From NCBI GenBank assembly GCA_033807775.1, contig CM066312.1, positions 26,509,696 to 26,573,695 of the forward strand: a stretch of DNA of 64,000 bases. The letters run 5' to 3'. The translations under genes and the position numbers were made by a program. Numbering within the stretch: the stretch's first letter is position 1; every line of letters begins with the position of its first letter. The notes under the pieces are model-generated. The model did no database searches, was not told the origin of the DNA, and was given only the letters and a program-made list of their open reading frames with translations. Below, piece after piece: positions 43,744 through 56,397 of this stretch. The stretch comes from Saussurea involucrata (taxonomy: Eukaryota; Streptophyta; Magnoliopsida; Asterales; Asteraceae).

Positions 43744-46700
43744 TTACCCTTCAAAGTTCAGCATTCCAAGCTCGCTGATGAGAAAGTTGAATCTTGTCTC
43801 ATCAAGAGGTTTGGTAAACAAATCAGCTAACTGATAATCAGTTGGGATAAAATGAAGTTCTATATCACCATTCATCACATGATCTCTGATAAAATGATAT
43901 CTGATTTCTATGTGTTTTGTCTTTGAGTGTAGCACTGGATTGTTTGCTATAGCGATGGCACTTGTGCTGTCGCAATAGATTGGAATTTTGGAGAGCTGAA
44001 GATCATAGTCTAGTAGCTGATTTCTCATCCACAAGACCTGAGAACAACAGCTTCCAGCTGCTACATATTCAGCTTCAGCTGTGGAAGTGGACACTGAGTT
44101 TTGCTTCTTACTTGTCCAACTTACCAGCTTTCCACCCAGGAGCTGACATCCTCTTGTGGTGCTTTTCCTATCCATTTTGCAACCTGCAAAATCACTGTCT
44201 GAATAGGCGGTTAGATCGAATTCTGAGTCTTTGGGATACCAAAGACCTAGATTCATTGTACCCTTAAGATATCGAAAGATTCGCTTTACAGCTTTCATAT
44301 GGGATATCTTAGGTTCAGCTTGATATCGTGCGCACAGACATGTTGCAAACATAATATCGGGTCGGCTAGCTGTAAGATACAATAGTGAGCCGATCATCCC
44401 ACGGTACAGCGTGACATTGACAGGAACACCCTTTGTGTCCTTGTCAAGTGTCAGCGGTGGTGCCATAGGGGTTTTCATAGCTGAACTTTCAGTTAAGTCG
44501 AATTTCTTCAGCATATCTTTAACATATTTTCCCTGATTTATAAAAGTTCCTTTTTCAGTTTGCTTAATCGGAAGACCAAAGAAATATGTTAGTTCACCCA
44601 TCATGCTCATTTTATACTCATCTTTCATTCTATCAGCGAAACGAGTACAAAGCTCAGGGTTAGTAGAACCAAATATAATGTCATCAACATATATTTGAAC
44701 TAAAATGATATGACCTTTCACTTTTCTAAAAAATAAAGTTTTGTCAATCTTTCCTCTCTCAAATTTTTCAATATGGAGATAAGTAGAGAGAGTATCATAC
44801 CATGCACGAGGAGCTTGCTTTAAGCCATAAAGTGCCTTGTCCAGTTTATAAACGTAACCTGGATGCTTAGGATCTGAGAATCCTGGAGGTTGTTCCACAT
44901 ACACTTCTTCATTCAGCTTTCCATTTAGAAACGCTGACTTAACATCCATCTGATGTACAGTGAAGTTTTTGTGTACAGCATATGCTAAGAAAAGACGAAT
45001 AGATTCAAGTCTTGCTACTGGAGCAAAAGTTTCGTCATAATCTATGCCTTCCTCTTGTCTGTATCCCTGAGCAACAAGACGAGCTTTGTTGCGAGTTACA
45101 GTACCATGTTCGTCCAACTTGTTTCGATAGACCCATTTAGTGCCTATCACCGTTTTGTCAGTTGGTCTCCGAACAAGTTTCCAAACTTTGTTTCTTTCGA
45201 ATTCAGTCAGCTCTTCTTGCATAGCGCTGACCCAGTTTGGATCTCTGAGGACATCATCTATTTTCTTTGGTTCAGTCAGAGAAATAAAGTTAACAAATAA
45301 ACAAATATTACCTGCACTTCTACGAGTCTGAATACCAGCGTTGGGATCACCAAGAATTTGATCGATTGGGTGATTTACAGTCCATCGCTGAGCCGGAGCA
45401 TTCGTCGCTGACTCAGTCTGAACTGGAGAAACTGAAGATGAGGCTTCAGCTACTTCTGGATTATCAGCTAAGAGAGGAATGTTTGCATTTGTCACTTCAT
45501 TCACTGATTGCTGAGAAATAGACGGAATTTCTGAGACATTTGGATCAACTGCAGGTATAGTGTTTATAGGAACAACTGAGACCCATGATGTTTCAGCTTC
45601 ACTGTTCTGCATGTTTGGAATGATAGTGGGACTATCATCTTCTACTGGATGAGCATGAGGAGTGGGAACTTCTTCTGAATCACCAAGATGAGAAAACATC
45701 CATTGATTAAGTTCTTCAGTATCAGCGTTCGGTTTAGAGTTCGCTGAACGGGATTCGTCAAACGTGACGTGAATAGTTTCTTCTACAGTTTGTCTTCTAC
45801 GGTTGAAGACTCTGAAGGCTTTGGAGACTGAGGAGTATCAAAGAAAGATTCCATCATCAGCCTTAGGATCAAACTTTCCAAGGGCATCTCTGTTGTTCAG
45901 TATGAAACACTGACATCCAAAGATGTGAAGAAAGCTGATTGAAGGCTTTCTCCCATGAAAAAGTTCATAGGCTGTCTTATTGAATCTTTTAACTACCAGC
46001 GACCTGTTTTGCGTAAAACAAGCAGTGTTGACAGCTTCTGCCCAAAACTGAGTAGGCAGGTGAGAATCGCTGAGCATTGAACGTGCAGCTTCAATAATTG
46101 TTCTATTTCTTCTTTCAGTGACTCCATTTTGTTGTGGTGTTCTCACTGACGAAAAGTTGTGAGAAATACCCTTACTCTCAAGGAAGGAATCAAGAGAACT
46201 GTTTTTGAATTCAGTTCCATGATCACTCCTTATTGAGCGAACGGTCAGATTGTTCAGAGTTTCCATCTCCCGAACAAAGGTGATGAGTTCTTCAGGGGTG
46301 TCACTCTTAGAACGGAGAAACATTACCCATGTGTAACGAGAGAATTCATCAACTATGACCAGCGTATATTTCTTTCCAGCGATGGATTGTTTGTTAACGG
46401 GGCCAAACAAATCCATATGGAGTAGTTGTAGAGGAGATGACACTGAGGAGACTTGCTTTGACTTGAAGCTTGCCTTGGTCTGCTTCCCTTTTTCACACGC
46501 TGAACATAAAGACTCTTTGGCGTATGAATGTTGAGGTAGACCAGTGACTAACTCTTTGGAGGAAAGAGTATTCAGTGTCTTGAAATTTAGATGTGAGAGC
46601 CTATTGTGCCATAGCCAGTTGACATCAGAAGATGCCTTTGAGAAGAAACAGGAGTTCTCAGTGGTTGTTGAGTCCATGTTTATTACATAAACATTTTCCA

Positions 46701-47022
46701 AACGATAACCGCTGAGAGCTATCTTCTCCTTTTTGTCAGAGACAAAGCAGGATTCCTTAGTGAAAATCACTTTGTTATCCATGTCGCAAAGCTGACTGAT
46801 GCTCAGAAGATTATGCTTCAGCCCTTCAACATATGCGACTCTTCTGAAGGAGGTTGTACCATTTGAAAGTACACCATACCCTCAGGTGTGTCCTTTTCCA
46901 TTTCCACCGAAAGTCACAGAGGGACCCTTCTCTTCCTTGTATTCAGCGAGCAGGCTTTTCTTTCCAGTCATGTGTCTAGAGCATCCGCTATCGAGATACC
47001 AGATACCCTTCTTAACCTGCAT
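43744..47022 (-). pseudogene. Copia pol (protease, integrase, RT, RNase H)
   Basis: One reading frame of 1092 codons from ATG 47022 (MQVKKGIWYLDSG) to 43744. Protease: the active-site DSG is at residues 11-13. Integrase: HHCC zinc domain (WHNRLSHLNF, CSACEKGK), then catalytic Asp in HMDLFGP, Asp in SDHGTEF and Glu in NGVTERRN. RT: TKWVYRNK, QMDVKSAFLNG and the catalytic YVDDIIFG. RNase H: YSDSDFAGC and STAEAEYVA. These enzymes process Gag, copy RNA to DNA and insert it. Only two nonsense codons interrupt the frame: TGA 46882-46884 after the protease and TGA 45838-45840 after integrase. There are no frameshifts. The element is therefore very recently inactivated, unless the stops are bypassed. 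Confidence 0.92.
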
Positions 47023-47184
47023 TTACAAAGGAAGATTAGTTTTGCTTGGGTACCCACTTAACCATGTATACACGTTTGTCAGTGGAAGTAGTTGGAATGG
47101 AAGGTTCAGCGGTCTTCGCAGCATTTGAAGATTCAGCTTTGTCTTTCTTCACTTTGGTTAATTTCTTAACCTCAGTGGTAGGAG

Positions 47185-49452
47185 TCACTTTACCTGATTT
47201 TCACCAGGGTTGGTCTTCTTTGCCTTGGGGGCAATCTTCACCTTAGCTATCTTTTCAGCTTTGGTGGCTGTGGGGCACTTACTAGCAATATGATCGGTAA
47301 GTCCACAGTGATAACATTTCCTATAACTAAAAGTAGTTCTAGGACCACTTGTATGCTGAGCTTTTAATTTAGAATTAGAAGTGCCAGCACCAAGTAAACT
47401 ATTGGCTTTAGAAATGGGATGAACATTCAGTTCTTCAGATTTCTTACCAAGGATATCCACTCTGAGTCTAGGAGTAGATCGCTGAATAGATCCAGAGATC
47501 AGCTTTCTAGATCCAGAGGGGTAGGTCACTGAGGCTTTAGAAGCATTCAGCTTTGGTACTAAGGTACCCTTCTGAGGATTTTGATAAATAACAATTCCTT
47601 TACCTTTGTCTCTAGAGACAGAGGTAGGTTTTGAATAAACCATTTTCTCCTTACCTTTTGAGGAGGTAGGAGTTTCCTCAGGGATTGGTGTAATGGACGA
47701 GGAGCACTGAGATGATGAAGTGTCAGCGACTGAGGATACGAACGTTCCAAATTTAAGCATTGAACGTTCAGTGGTTGGTTTTGGAGTATCATATTTATAA
47801 CCCAGACCACGTTTATCACTCAGAGGAAGCTGATCCTTAATTATCTCAGTGATCTTTGTTGAAGAATTACACCATCATTCAACAGTAGCTTGTTTAGCTT
47901 TTAATGCAGCGATAGCTTATGCTCGTTCGATTTTGACTAGCTGATTTAAATAGACTTGATCTTTAAAATCATCTTCAATTTTAGAAAGCTTTTCTATTTG
48001 AAGGTGGCAGTTTTTAAGCTTTTCAACGAGATCAAGATTTTGGTTTTCAACCACAGCTATGCCGTTCATGGCTTCGTATAAACTTCTAGTCAATAGATCG
48101 ATTTTACGGAGACTATCAGCTTCATCAATATTTGCAATATTGGTAAAGAAAGAAGGTGATACCTGAATGGCAGATGTTGAAGTGGAGGGAATGTCTGAAC
48201 TTTCTTCCTCTTCTTCAATCTTGGCCATGAGACATTGATTTGCTTCATCATCTTCAGAATCAGATGATGAGGCTTCTTCATCAGAAGCAGCCCAATCATA
48301 GTCAGCCATCAGGCCTTTTCCTTTCTTTTTAAAGCTTTTCAGCTTTGCATACTTCTCCTTCAGCTTTGAGTATTTGTCATCTTTATTCCTTGGAACAAAG
48401 GATTTCTTTGTAAAAGCTGAAGGTCTCATGATTTTCTTTGACCTGCACTCGTTAGCGAAATGACCTGTCTTTTCGCAGTTGAAACAAGTAGCAGTAGCCT
48501 TATCAACAAAAGCTGATGACTTAGGCTTGTCAGCTATGGAAAGAGTTTTGTTCTTTCTAAACATTTTCTTCTTGGCGAATCTCCTGAACTTTTTAGTTAG
48601 GAGAGCCAAGGATTTATCATCATCTGAAGAATCAGAGTCTGATGACCTTTCAGAGTTACTCTCTAACTCAGTGATAGTGACCGAGGGTCGCTGAGTAGAA
48701 GGTTCCTCTGAGATTAAAGCAATAGGGGTGCTTTTGGAATCTTTTATAAGATTCTTCTTAAGATGGCTAGATTGCTCATGATTCAGCAATGTGCCATATA
48801 AGGTTGCAAGGGTCATTGATCTTAGATCCTTTGACAGCTTGAGACACATGGAATAATTGTCCCAGCTTTCAGGTAAACATTCTAGAAACTTTGTCAGCAC
48901 TTCAAAGTTAGAATATTCCTTACCAACAGTTTTTAGATCTATAATTAAACAATTAAAACGTTGGTGAACTTCAGAGAGAGTTTCATTTTTACCAGAAATG
49001 AAGCTTTCGTATTGTCTTACCAGGTTGATCTTTCTTGAGTCCTGGACTTCAGACGTTCCTTCATACTGAACACATATTGTGTCCCACATGGCTTTTGATG
49101 ACTTCAGGTTCATGACGGAATGGTAGACTTCGTCAGGAAGGGCCATGGACAGTATGGATCTGGCTTTTGTATCTATAGCCACTTTCTTCTTATCTTCGTC
49201 GGTCCACTAATGGATTTCTTTAGGAATCAGCCTTTCTGGAATAGCAGCTCTAGTTGCAGTGGCTGGAACTAAAGGATCAATTGTTACAGGGATGTGTGGG
49301 CCGTTCTCAAGATAGTAAGGTATAGTAGGGTCTACACCTTCTAAGAAGAGTGTCATCCTATTTTTCCACAAGTTGAAGTTGTCTCTGGAAAATCTAGGGG
49401 GTTTTGCAAGAGAACCATTGTCTATATAATTTGTGTTTGTGTGGGAGGCCAT
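47185..49452 (-). pseudogene. Copia gag of the SIRE-type element
   Basis: One frame from ATG 49452 (MASHTNTNYID) to 47185, with internal stops at 49207-49209 (TAG), 47917-47919 (TAA) and near 47878 (TGA). It has an N-terminal copia gag (DUF4219/UBN2-like) region with RDNFNLWKNRM and ALPDEVYHSVMN, a zinc knuckle CFNCEKTGHFANEC, a Lys-rich and then acidic helical segment, and a second knuckle CYHCGLTDHIASKC. After the NQVK stop at 47185 another frame continues to VKWVPKQN and a stop near 47040, just before the pol ATG, so a frameshift separates the end of gag. Two zinc knuckles and a long C-terminus are typical of SIRE-type Gag. Confidence 0.87.
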
Positions 49453-49512
49453 TTTCAGATAATAGCAAGGAAGAGAAATATCTTAGATTAGATCTTGTTT
49501 ATGAGATTAAAC

Positions 49513-49530
49513 AAATCTGCTCTGATACCA
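49513..49530 (-). other. Primer-binding site of the SIRE-type element
   Basis: TGGTATCAGAGCAGATTT on the minus strand, two bases inside the 5' LTR; matches initiator Met tRNA. Confidence 0.9.
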
Positions 49531-49532
49531 CT

Positions 49533-50495
49533 TGTTGGTCCCGAAGGCCTATACAAGTTTGTAGAAGGGGGGGGGGGGGAATACAAACACACAAATTTTA
49601 CTTTTCTAAATTGTTTATTGATAAATCATTAACAATTTACAGCTTGTTGCGGAAACAAGATTAAGGATAAACCTAAATCTAAACAAGTTGGAACACTAAG
49701 ATTTCTTGCACTAAGAAAGATAAGGAGATTACTAATAAAATCCTATCTTGAGAGAGATTTGAACTTGTCCAGAGTTAGCAAGTTACTTCAAAAGAAGTGA
49801 GTTCATCTCTTTATATACTGCATGCATTTAATGCAAGTCAGTATACACTTTACACGTGTCATCAGCTGGTTGGTTGCATGTCATTGACTTTTGTTGACAA
49901 CCTTAGTAGCCGTAAGGATGAACAGTGTAGTATCAGAGTGGTTGTACGATTTCAGATATTCGGAGGTTCTTTTCTGACATTTCGTACGGTGGCGTGCAAG
50001 GGTGGTTAAGACAAAAGTACTTTGTACGGAGGACTTCATGATCAGCTTTCGTTGATTCAGCGATTATCATTTACTATTCAGCAGATGATAAAGTTCAGCG
50101 ATAGCTGAAGTCTTGTACTTGATACTTCACGTTGAGTGGACAAATCTGGGTCTTCGCTGATCCGCATCAGTTCATTAGGAGACTTGTCGCTGGTTCTTGA
50201 GCTTGATCTTCGACTTCAGCGTAGAACCTTGTTGACGTGAAACTTGTCTTCAGGGATCATAAGTAAACAACTAACTTATCAGCGATCATTATAATGACTG
50301 AACAGACTCAGAGCATTTATGATGAACAGTTTCGCTGAATGTTTAATCTAAAAAAAGCGAGAGTTCCTATCAGCGGTACTGGAAGATCTTAGTACTTATC
50401 AGCGATAGTGAAACTCTGATACATATTGTTTACTTACAATTTTCACTAAGTATAAGAGAGGGTCATTATCAAATCACTGAGGGTTTGGATCAACA
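49533..50495 (-). repeat. 5' LTR of the SIRE-type element
   Basis: 963 bp, ends TGTTG and CAACA. It is followed by the target duplication TTGAC at 50496-50500. Confidence 0.95.
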
Positions 50496-50500
50496 TTGAC

Positions 50501-51081
50501 GGTTAAACAAATCAAACAGAGGAGATTGTTACTGGTTTTTCAAAGACTATGCTGAAACTGAAAAGGGCTTTGATGATCATGATGCTCACAATCATCAAAA
50601 AGGGGGAGACAATTTAAATATTTTAATTTCTTAGAGAAAGGAAGATATATGCCAAAGTCAAGAAGTTCGAAATGAGGATATGAGGTAAGATAAAAAGACA
50701 GTTCATGTTTAAAGATCAATCAAGAAATGTTTAAAGCTCAAAGACAGTTTATGATCAAAGATTGAAGAAATTTTATAAGAGATTTGTCAAAGTTCAAAGC
50801 TGCAAAGATTAATGCTACAAAGATATGAAGTTCGTTTTTCGAGACATTGTGGCTATTTGTTTTTTAAGAGACATATGAAGTTTAAAGCAGGCAAAGTGGA
50901 TTTTTGAAGACAACGTTTGTTTGAAGATTCTTCATAGTTATTTTCAAAAATTGATCATCCTTCAAAGCAAAGAGGGAGATTGTTCAGAGTGTTGAATAAC
51001 TGAAGTGTTAAAGAACTAGAGATCAAAGAGCTAAAGATTGCTAGCATAAAATATCTTGAACCAAGATCCAAAGGGGGAGAT
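50501..51081 (+). other. 3' non-coding remnant of an older copia element
   Basis: Non-coding, with repeated AAAGGGGGAGA tracts (50600-50610 and 51070-51080). The last abuts the LTR at 51082 and looks like its polypurine tract. It continues the sequence interrupted by the young element at 37487. Confidence 0.5.
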
Positions 51082-51389
51082 TGTTAGAGTATAAATTGTA
51101 TTCAAGATTTAGTCAAAGTCCATAGTTGTAAAAGTCAAAGTAATTGTAAAGTCAAAGTCAAGTTAGCTTACATACTTGCAATAGTCGAATGTATAAATAT
51201 TTTGTAAGCTTGTAGTAGTAGAAGTAAGTGTTGTGAGACTAGTAGCTTGAGAGAGATCATTGTTGTATTGAGTTAGATTCTAGAGAGAAAATCTAGAGAG
51301 AGAAAGTAGATCTCATACTAATCTTGTACATTTGTCTCTATTAATACAAAGATCAAGCTTGTGAATCCATTGTTACTTGCAATCACACA
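51082..51389 (+). repeat. Probable copia LTR
   Basis: 308 bp from TGTTAGAGTATAAATT to CAATCACACA, preceded by AAAGGGGGAGAT. It contains TATAAATATTTT (about 51190). The assignment rests on the polypurine tract and TG...CA ends only; no second copy is in the window. Confidence 0.55.
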
Positions 51390-52586
51390 GCCTGTTCAAC
51401 TTTATTTGAAAGAGATTGGTGGAAATTATATTCTTTCGAATATAATTCAAAAAAATTGAAGATTAAATTTTATTGCAACATTTGGAGAAGACTGTTGTTA
51501 TTGTGAAAGGGGAAAATATTAATGGATGAGATTGCGATTTAGACAAAGGGGAAGATTGTTAACTGAGATAGATTTATGTTGAAGAAAAATTGTTAAAGAG
51601 AAGATTGTTGTTGTAGAGAATATTATTTAAGAAGAAAATTTTGTTAGAGCTTTAATTGTTCTATTTTTATTTTGTTGTAATTTTAAACGAGAGGGATAAT
51701 GTTAGGTCCATATTTTGTATTCGAGATTAAGGGATGTTTAAGGGTGTTTGTGTAAATACCTTTGTAGGTATAAACAACATTTGTTAGTGTTTGTTTTATG
51801 AGACTTTTCATTGTGAGCTTCATTTGTTTAGATCTAAAGAGAGACATATTAGACGTTCTTAATCATTTCAATTGAAACTGAGATTAACAATCTCTATTTA
51901 TAAAGAATCAAAAAATACGAATTTTAGTATTCTCTATAAAATATAGTAACTTTTAAAGACATTTTTTTAATGAAATTTGGTTTAATACAAATAAATCTAA
52001 AACAAAAAAGAATAACAAGCAAAATATGGTAATAAGAATTAAAAATTAAAGAAGCAGCTTGTTGAAAATTAGAAATAATGAAAACATGGAAATTTGAAGA
52101 TAAATTTTTTGATATATTGAAAATACATCAATATTGATTTATATTTATAGAGAATTGAAATTTTATATTTTAGTATTCTTAAATATATATTAATATTTAA
52201 AGTTATTTTTAATGAAATAACTTTTATATAAACAAATTTAAAACAAAAAAAAGAACAAAAAACAATAGTTTTACAAATATAAGAAGATAAAATAAGGGTT
52301 CATGAATAGGTACCATAACCAATAATTCAAAATTTAAGAAAAATCAAGTTGTGGTTTGATATTCTTACTTTGTTCAACAAGGCTTCTCGTGCCTTCAGAT
52401 ATTGACATGTGAAAAGTAAAACCGCAAATTACGGTTTTCTATACTTTTGACTCGTGTTAATAAGTAAGGTTTGCGGTTTTCTAAGATTTCAAGACATCAT
52501 GTTCTTTTTCTACAAGATTTTTACAATAAATATTTTTTAAATCCAAATCCAAAACTTGCGGTTCTCCTTTACGGTTTGTGGTTTCT
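51390..52586. other. AT-rich sequence, no gene seen
   Basis: No coding sequence supported. A stretch from TGTTAGGTCCATATTTTG (about 51689) may be part of another LTR but has no visible partner. Confidence 0.35.
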
Positions 52587-52595
52587 TATATTATA

Positions 52596-52826
52596 GAGTA
52601 AACTCTACTTTTGGTCCCTGAGGTTTAGTGATTTCTTTGAAACAAATACCTGTGGTTTCATAAGTCAAGTTGTGGTCCTCATGGTTTTGATTTTACTCTA
52701 CATTCAGGATCTGGTCACTAACGGGGTTAAATGGCTTCGTTAGTGTCAGGGGCATTTTCGTCATTTCATATTTTTGTCCCATTTTTGTCAAGAATATCAA
52801 ACTTTAGGGACCAAAATTAGAGTTTA

Positions 52827-52863
<37 letters not shown>

Positions 52864-53797
52864 CAATCAAACCACCACCACTACCACCCACCATCCACCA
52901 CTACCACCACCATTACAACCACCACCCACCATCCACCACTACCACCCACCATTACAACCACCATCCACCACTACTACCACCCACCATCCACCACTACCAC
53001 ACACTCGTTTTCTCTCTTCATTTTCTTCCCAAATTTTAAAAAGTGTGTGTGTGTGTTTAAGCTGTGTGTGTGTATGAGATGTGTGTGTATGTGTTTAATG
53101 TGAGTGTGTGTACTGTGTGTGAGTGTGTGTTGTGTATGTGTTGCATGTGTGTGTGTGTTCTGTGTGTGTGTTTTTGAATTTGTTTGACAGCTTTTCGGAT
53201 CAAGAAACAAGTTCTAGTGGTTTTGAGCTACTAAAACTAGTTCACCGGAAAATCGTTTTTGCCGGAGAAATCGCCGGAAAAACGGGTTTAGTCAAAAGTT
53301 GATTTTTCCATTGAATTTTTGCTTCCATTTCATCACATATCTCTTCGTCAACTTAATTCAATCAGAAAGAAACCTTCAAAAATAATTTATGTCAAGAAAT
53401 CATTGGTTTTGGGTTGTGGAAAGCTTCTCGTCAGAAAAACGAGTTAACCGGAAAACCTCGCCGGAGTTTGTATTTTGCACTTTTCGCAATGGTGGATGGT
53501 AGTGGTGGATGGTGGATGGTGGTTGTAATGGTAGGTAGTAGTGGTGGATGGTGGGTGGTGGTTGTAATGGTGGTGGTAGTGGTGGTTGTAATGGTGGTGG
53601 TAGTGGTGGATGGTGGTTGTAATGGTGGGTAGTAGTGGTGGATGGTGGGTGGTAGTTGTAATGGTGATGGTTGTAATGGTGGGTGGTAGTGGTGGATGGT
53701 GGGTGGTGGTTGTAATGGTGGTGGTAGTGGTGGATGGTAGTGGTGGTTGTAATGGTGGTGGTAGTGGTGAATGGTGGGTGGTAGTGGTGGTGGTTTG

Positions 53798-53872
<75 letters not shown>

Positions 53873-54103
53873 TAAACTCTAATTTTGGTCCCTAACGTTT
53901 GATATTCTTGACAAAAATGGGACAAAAGTATGAAATGACGAAAATGCCCCTGACACTAACGAAGCCATTTAATTTCGTTAGTGATCAGGTCCTGAATGTA
54001 GAGTAAAATCAAAACCATGAGGACCATAAGTTGACTTATGAAACCACACGTAGTTGTTTCAAAGAAATCACTAAACCTCAGGGACCAAAAGTAGAGTTTA
54101 CTC
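52596..54103. mobile_element. Mutator-like non-autonomous element with 9-bp duplication
   Basis: Long terminal inverted repeats starting GAGTAAACTCTACTTTTGG (left) and the same reversed at the right. They are about 250 bp each and extend into CT/AT and CCACCA-type repeats. The perfect 9-bp target duplication TATATTATA is at 52587-52595 and 54104-54112. No transposase. Long inverted repeats plus a 9-bp duplication identify a MULE. The core (about 53000-53470) has a TG repeat and unique sequence. Confidence 0.85.
52865..53800. repeat. Inverted CCACCA / TGGTGG minisatellites
   Basis: The left arm (about 52868-52998) is CCACCACTACCACC-type repeat and the right arm (about 53488-53793) is its reverse complement, much expanded. 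They continue the inverted repeats of the MULE. Long ORFs over this region are only repeat translation. Confidence 0.85.
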
Positions 54104-54471
54104 TATATTATATTTTTTTTGTTAGATTATGGTCAGAAAACACTTGATTCCGCAAGCAAAATTAAGCTTGTAGTGTCAAATTTATTGGTCAAAGGGATTA
54201 AAAAAAAACTGAATGACTATTTAAAAAAAATCGTTGGTAATAACCATTTTTTGGTGTACATTGTGACATGTACTTTTATGCCTTCCTCTTGACTTTCTAG
54301 ATCTCCACTTCACACATAATTGAGAGATGAATAGCTTTGACGAGAGATGCTATTAGAGCATATCTTTGTAATCCTTTCTACTTCCATATTGGATGTTTCA
54401 ATGCTGAGATGATTTTGGTTGGCTTCGATTACTAAATTAAAGGGGAGATATGTTTGTTATTTTTAATATTA

Positions 54472-54794
54472 GAGTAAATTACGTTTTTCGTCCTTGTGGT
54501 TTGTTGAAAATTTCTATTTTCGCTCCTATGCTTTTGAAATTACGATTGTCATCCTTATGGTTATACTTCATTATTATTTTCATCTTTATTGTTTAAATTT
54601 GATTGCTTTTTTTGTCCGTGTAGTTTATAATTTATTTCAGTTTTAGTCCCTCATACTTCAAAGTAGTTATTAGCCCCAGGGACGAAAATAGAAGGAATTG
54701 CAAACAATATGGACGAAAAAAATAACTTTTAAAACCACAGGGACAAAATTCGTAATTTTTAACAAACCACAGCCACTGAAAACGTAATTTAATC
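54472..54794. mobile_element. MULE-type MITE
   Basis: Ends GAGTAAATTACGTTTTTCG and (reversed) GATTAAATTACGTTTTCAG, about 320 bp, no coding. The flanks are T/A-rich, so a target duplication cannot be called. Confidence 0.55.
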
Positions 54795-55211
54795 TTTTTA
54801 TTATTTCAATAACAAATATTAAGTAGAAATTAGTGACCACTACTTTGGTCAATACTCAATAGTCAATAACAATCAAACTAATAGCTAATGACCACATGTT
54901 TGGTTTCTAATGAACATTAATTGAGCCAGTGGCTTCAACTCGTCTAATGATCTACTTCGTGGTCACCAACTTTATCACTAATCTAATCAATTTGGTCACA
55001 ATAATCTTTGGTTTAGTAACAATATTAGTTATCCACAAACATATGGATCACTTTTAATTTTATCAGTAATTAGTTATCATTTTTGTATTTGGACTCTAAC
55101 GCAAACTGCTAACAGAACTTTTGTAGCAACTAGTGACTACTTTTTTGTAACAACTAGTGAGTACCTAAATTTTGATCATTAAACAACATTATGAGCAAAC
55201 TTTTTGTTGAT
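54795..55211. other. AT-rich, nothing recognised
   Basis: No gene or element boundary seen. Short motifs such as AGTGACCACT/ACTAGTGAC recur loosely. Confidence 0.4.
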
Positions 55212-55214
55212 TAA

Positions 55215-55877
55215 GGTTGTGTTTGGTATGTAGACATGATTGAATAGGAGAACAGGACATAACTGTTCAATGTTTGGTAAAAAAGAACTAGATAGAACAA
55301 AACAGATAAGATGACTAATTTACTTTTAATAAGTCGTTTATATATTTTATGTAATTTGATTAATTATGTAATTTATTAAATTATACTGAAAGAAATATAT
55401 TTTATAATAAAATATATTGTTAGAGAGATTTATTTAAGACGATTAAAATGACACAAAAATAAAAAGTTTATTTAGTTTTCATTTTATATTTTCTAATGTT
55501 TTCTATATTTTTTTAATATTAATATTTAATAATTTACATAAATTAATCAAAACGTAGAAACCATTCAAAAATAATATTTTGATGGGAGCAAGTGAAATTT
55601 AAATAGCATAAAATAGAAGTAATTAAATTTAAAGTATGAATAAAATGTAAAAATAGAAGACACATTTGATGTTTTAGAAGACATTTATATTTTATTTTGA
55701 TGTTATATTGGTAAACATAAATATGTTCTATCTAGTTCCAGTTTGTTTCATAGGATGGCGGTGGATGTTCCACTTGGTTCCACTATATTCTTGTATGTTA
55801 CAAATAAAATTACTATCAAACATGGAACAATGATCCATGTTCTGTTCTGTCATGTTGTCTAGTGTACCAAACACACC
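55215..55877. mobile_element. Tourist-like (PIF/Harbinger) MITE
   Basis: Inverted ends GGTTGTGTTTGGTA and (reversed) GGTGTGTTTGGTACAC. TAA lies on both sides (55212-55214 and 55878-55880). 663 bp, very AT-rich, no coding. Confidence 0.7.
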
Positions 55878-55880
55878 TAA

Positions 55881-56390
55881 TTAGAATAAATCGTAAAGAA
55901 GGAAATAGTGTTGAGCTACCACCTGTCGATCCCATTTTTTCGTTTCGAAGTGAAACAAACCTAACTTTTGCTTATATAAACATGACTTAGATCTTCATCG
56001 CAAAAAGAAAAGGAAAAACTTGAACCGTCAAGAATACCAAGACCAACGTTACTTATCAAAATTTTCTAAAAAAGCTAAACATAAATGCTTTTGTATTCAA
56101 AGTCTATGTTATATGATTTGTTAATGTCTTGGAGAAATATATATTGAAGTGGAACATAAAAGTTGAGTTTATAACAAGAAAATTAAATATAAACAATACA
56201 TGTGTATTTTGTCGGTCGGTTCAGTCTAATCCGTTCAGAAGATGTTCAAACCGTAGACCGGAACGGACCAAGTGGTTTGACTAATTTTCAGATCAGACTA
56301 GACCGACAAACCGCCTAAAACGATCCGGTTTGACTGGTTTAAGTGGTTTAACGGTCTTTTGAACACCCCTACTTATATATTTATATATAT
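55881..56390. other. Intergenic, possible element fragment at 56210-56370
   Basis: No gene. The stretch GTCGGTCGGTTCAG... to GTCTTTTGAACACCCCTA looks like an old transposon end but lacks a clear partner. Confidence 0.35.
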
Positions 56391-56397
56391 ATATATA

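Larger units (their letters stand above)
37487..50495 (-). mobile_element. Complete SIRE/Maximus-type copia element, 13.0 kb
   Basis: Full Ty1/copia element in minus orientation. It has two LTRs with TGTTG...CAACA ends, the 5-bp target duplication TTGAC on both sides (37482-37486 and 50496-50500), an initiator-Met primer site and a polypurine tract. The order is gag, protease, integrase, RT, RNase H, then two further ORFs before the 3' LTR. Integrase before RT marks copia. The large size and extra ORFs behind pol fit the SIRE/Maximus lineage. By eye the LTRs differ by three substitutions and two homopolymer length changes, so the insertion is recent. Confidence 0.93.

Noticed and set aside
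53414..53925. Long ORFs on both strands over the MULE core (Val/Gly-rich or Thr/Pro/His-rich)
   Set aside because: They are translations of the TGGTGG/CCACCA repeat and the TA/CT microsatellites; the composition is purely repetitive.
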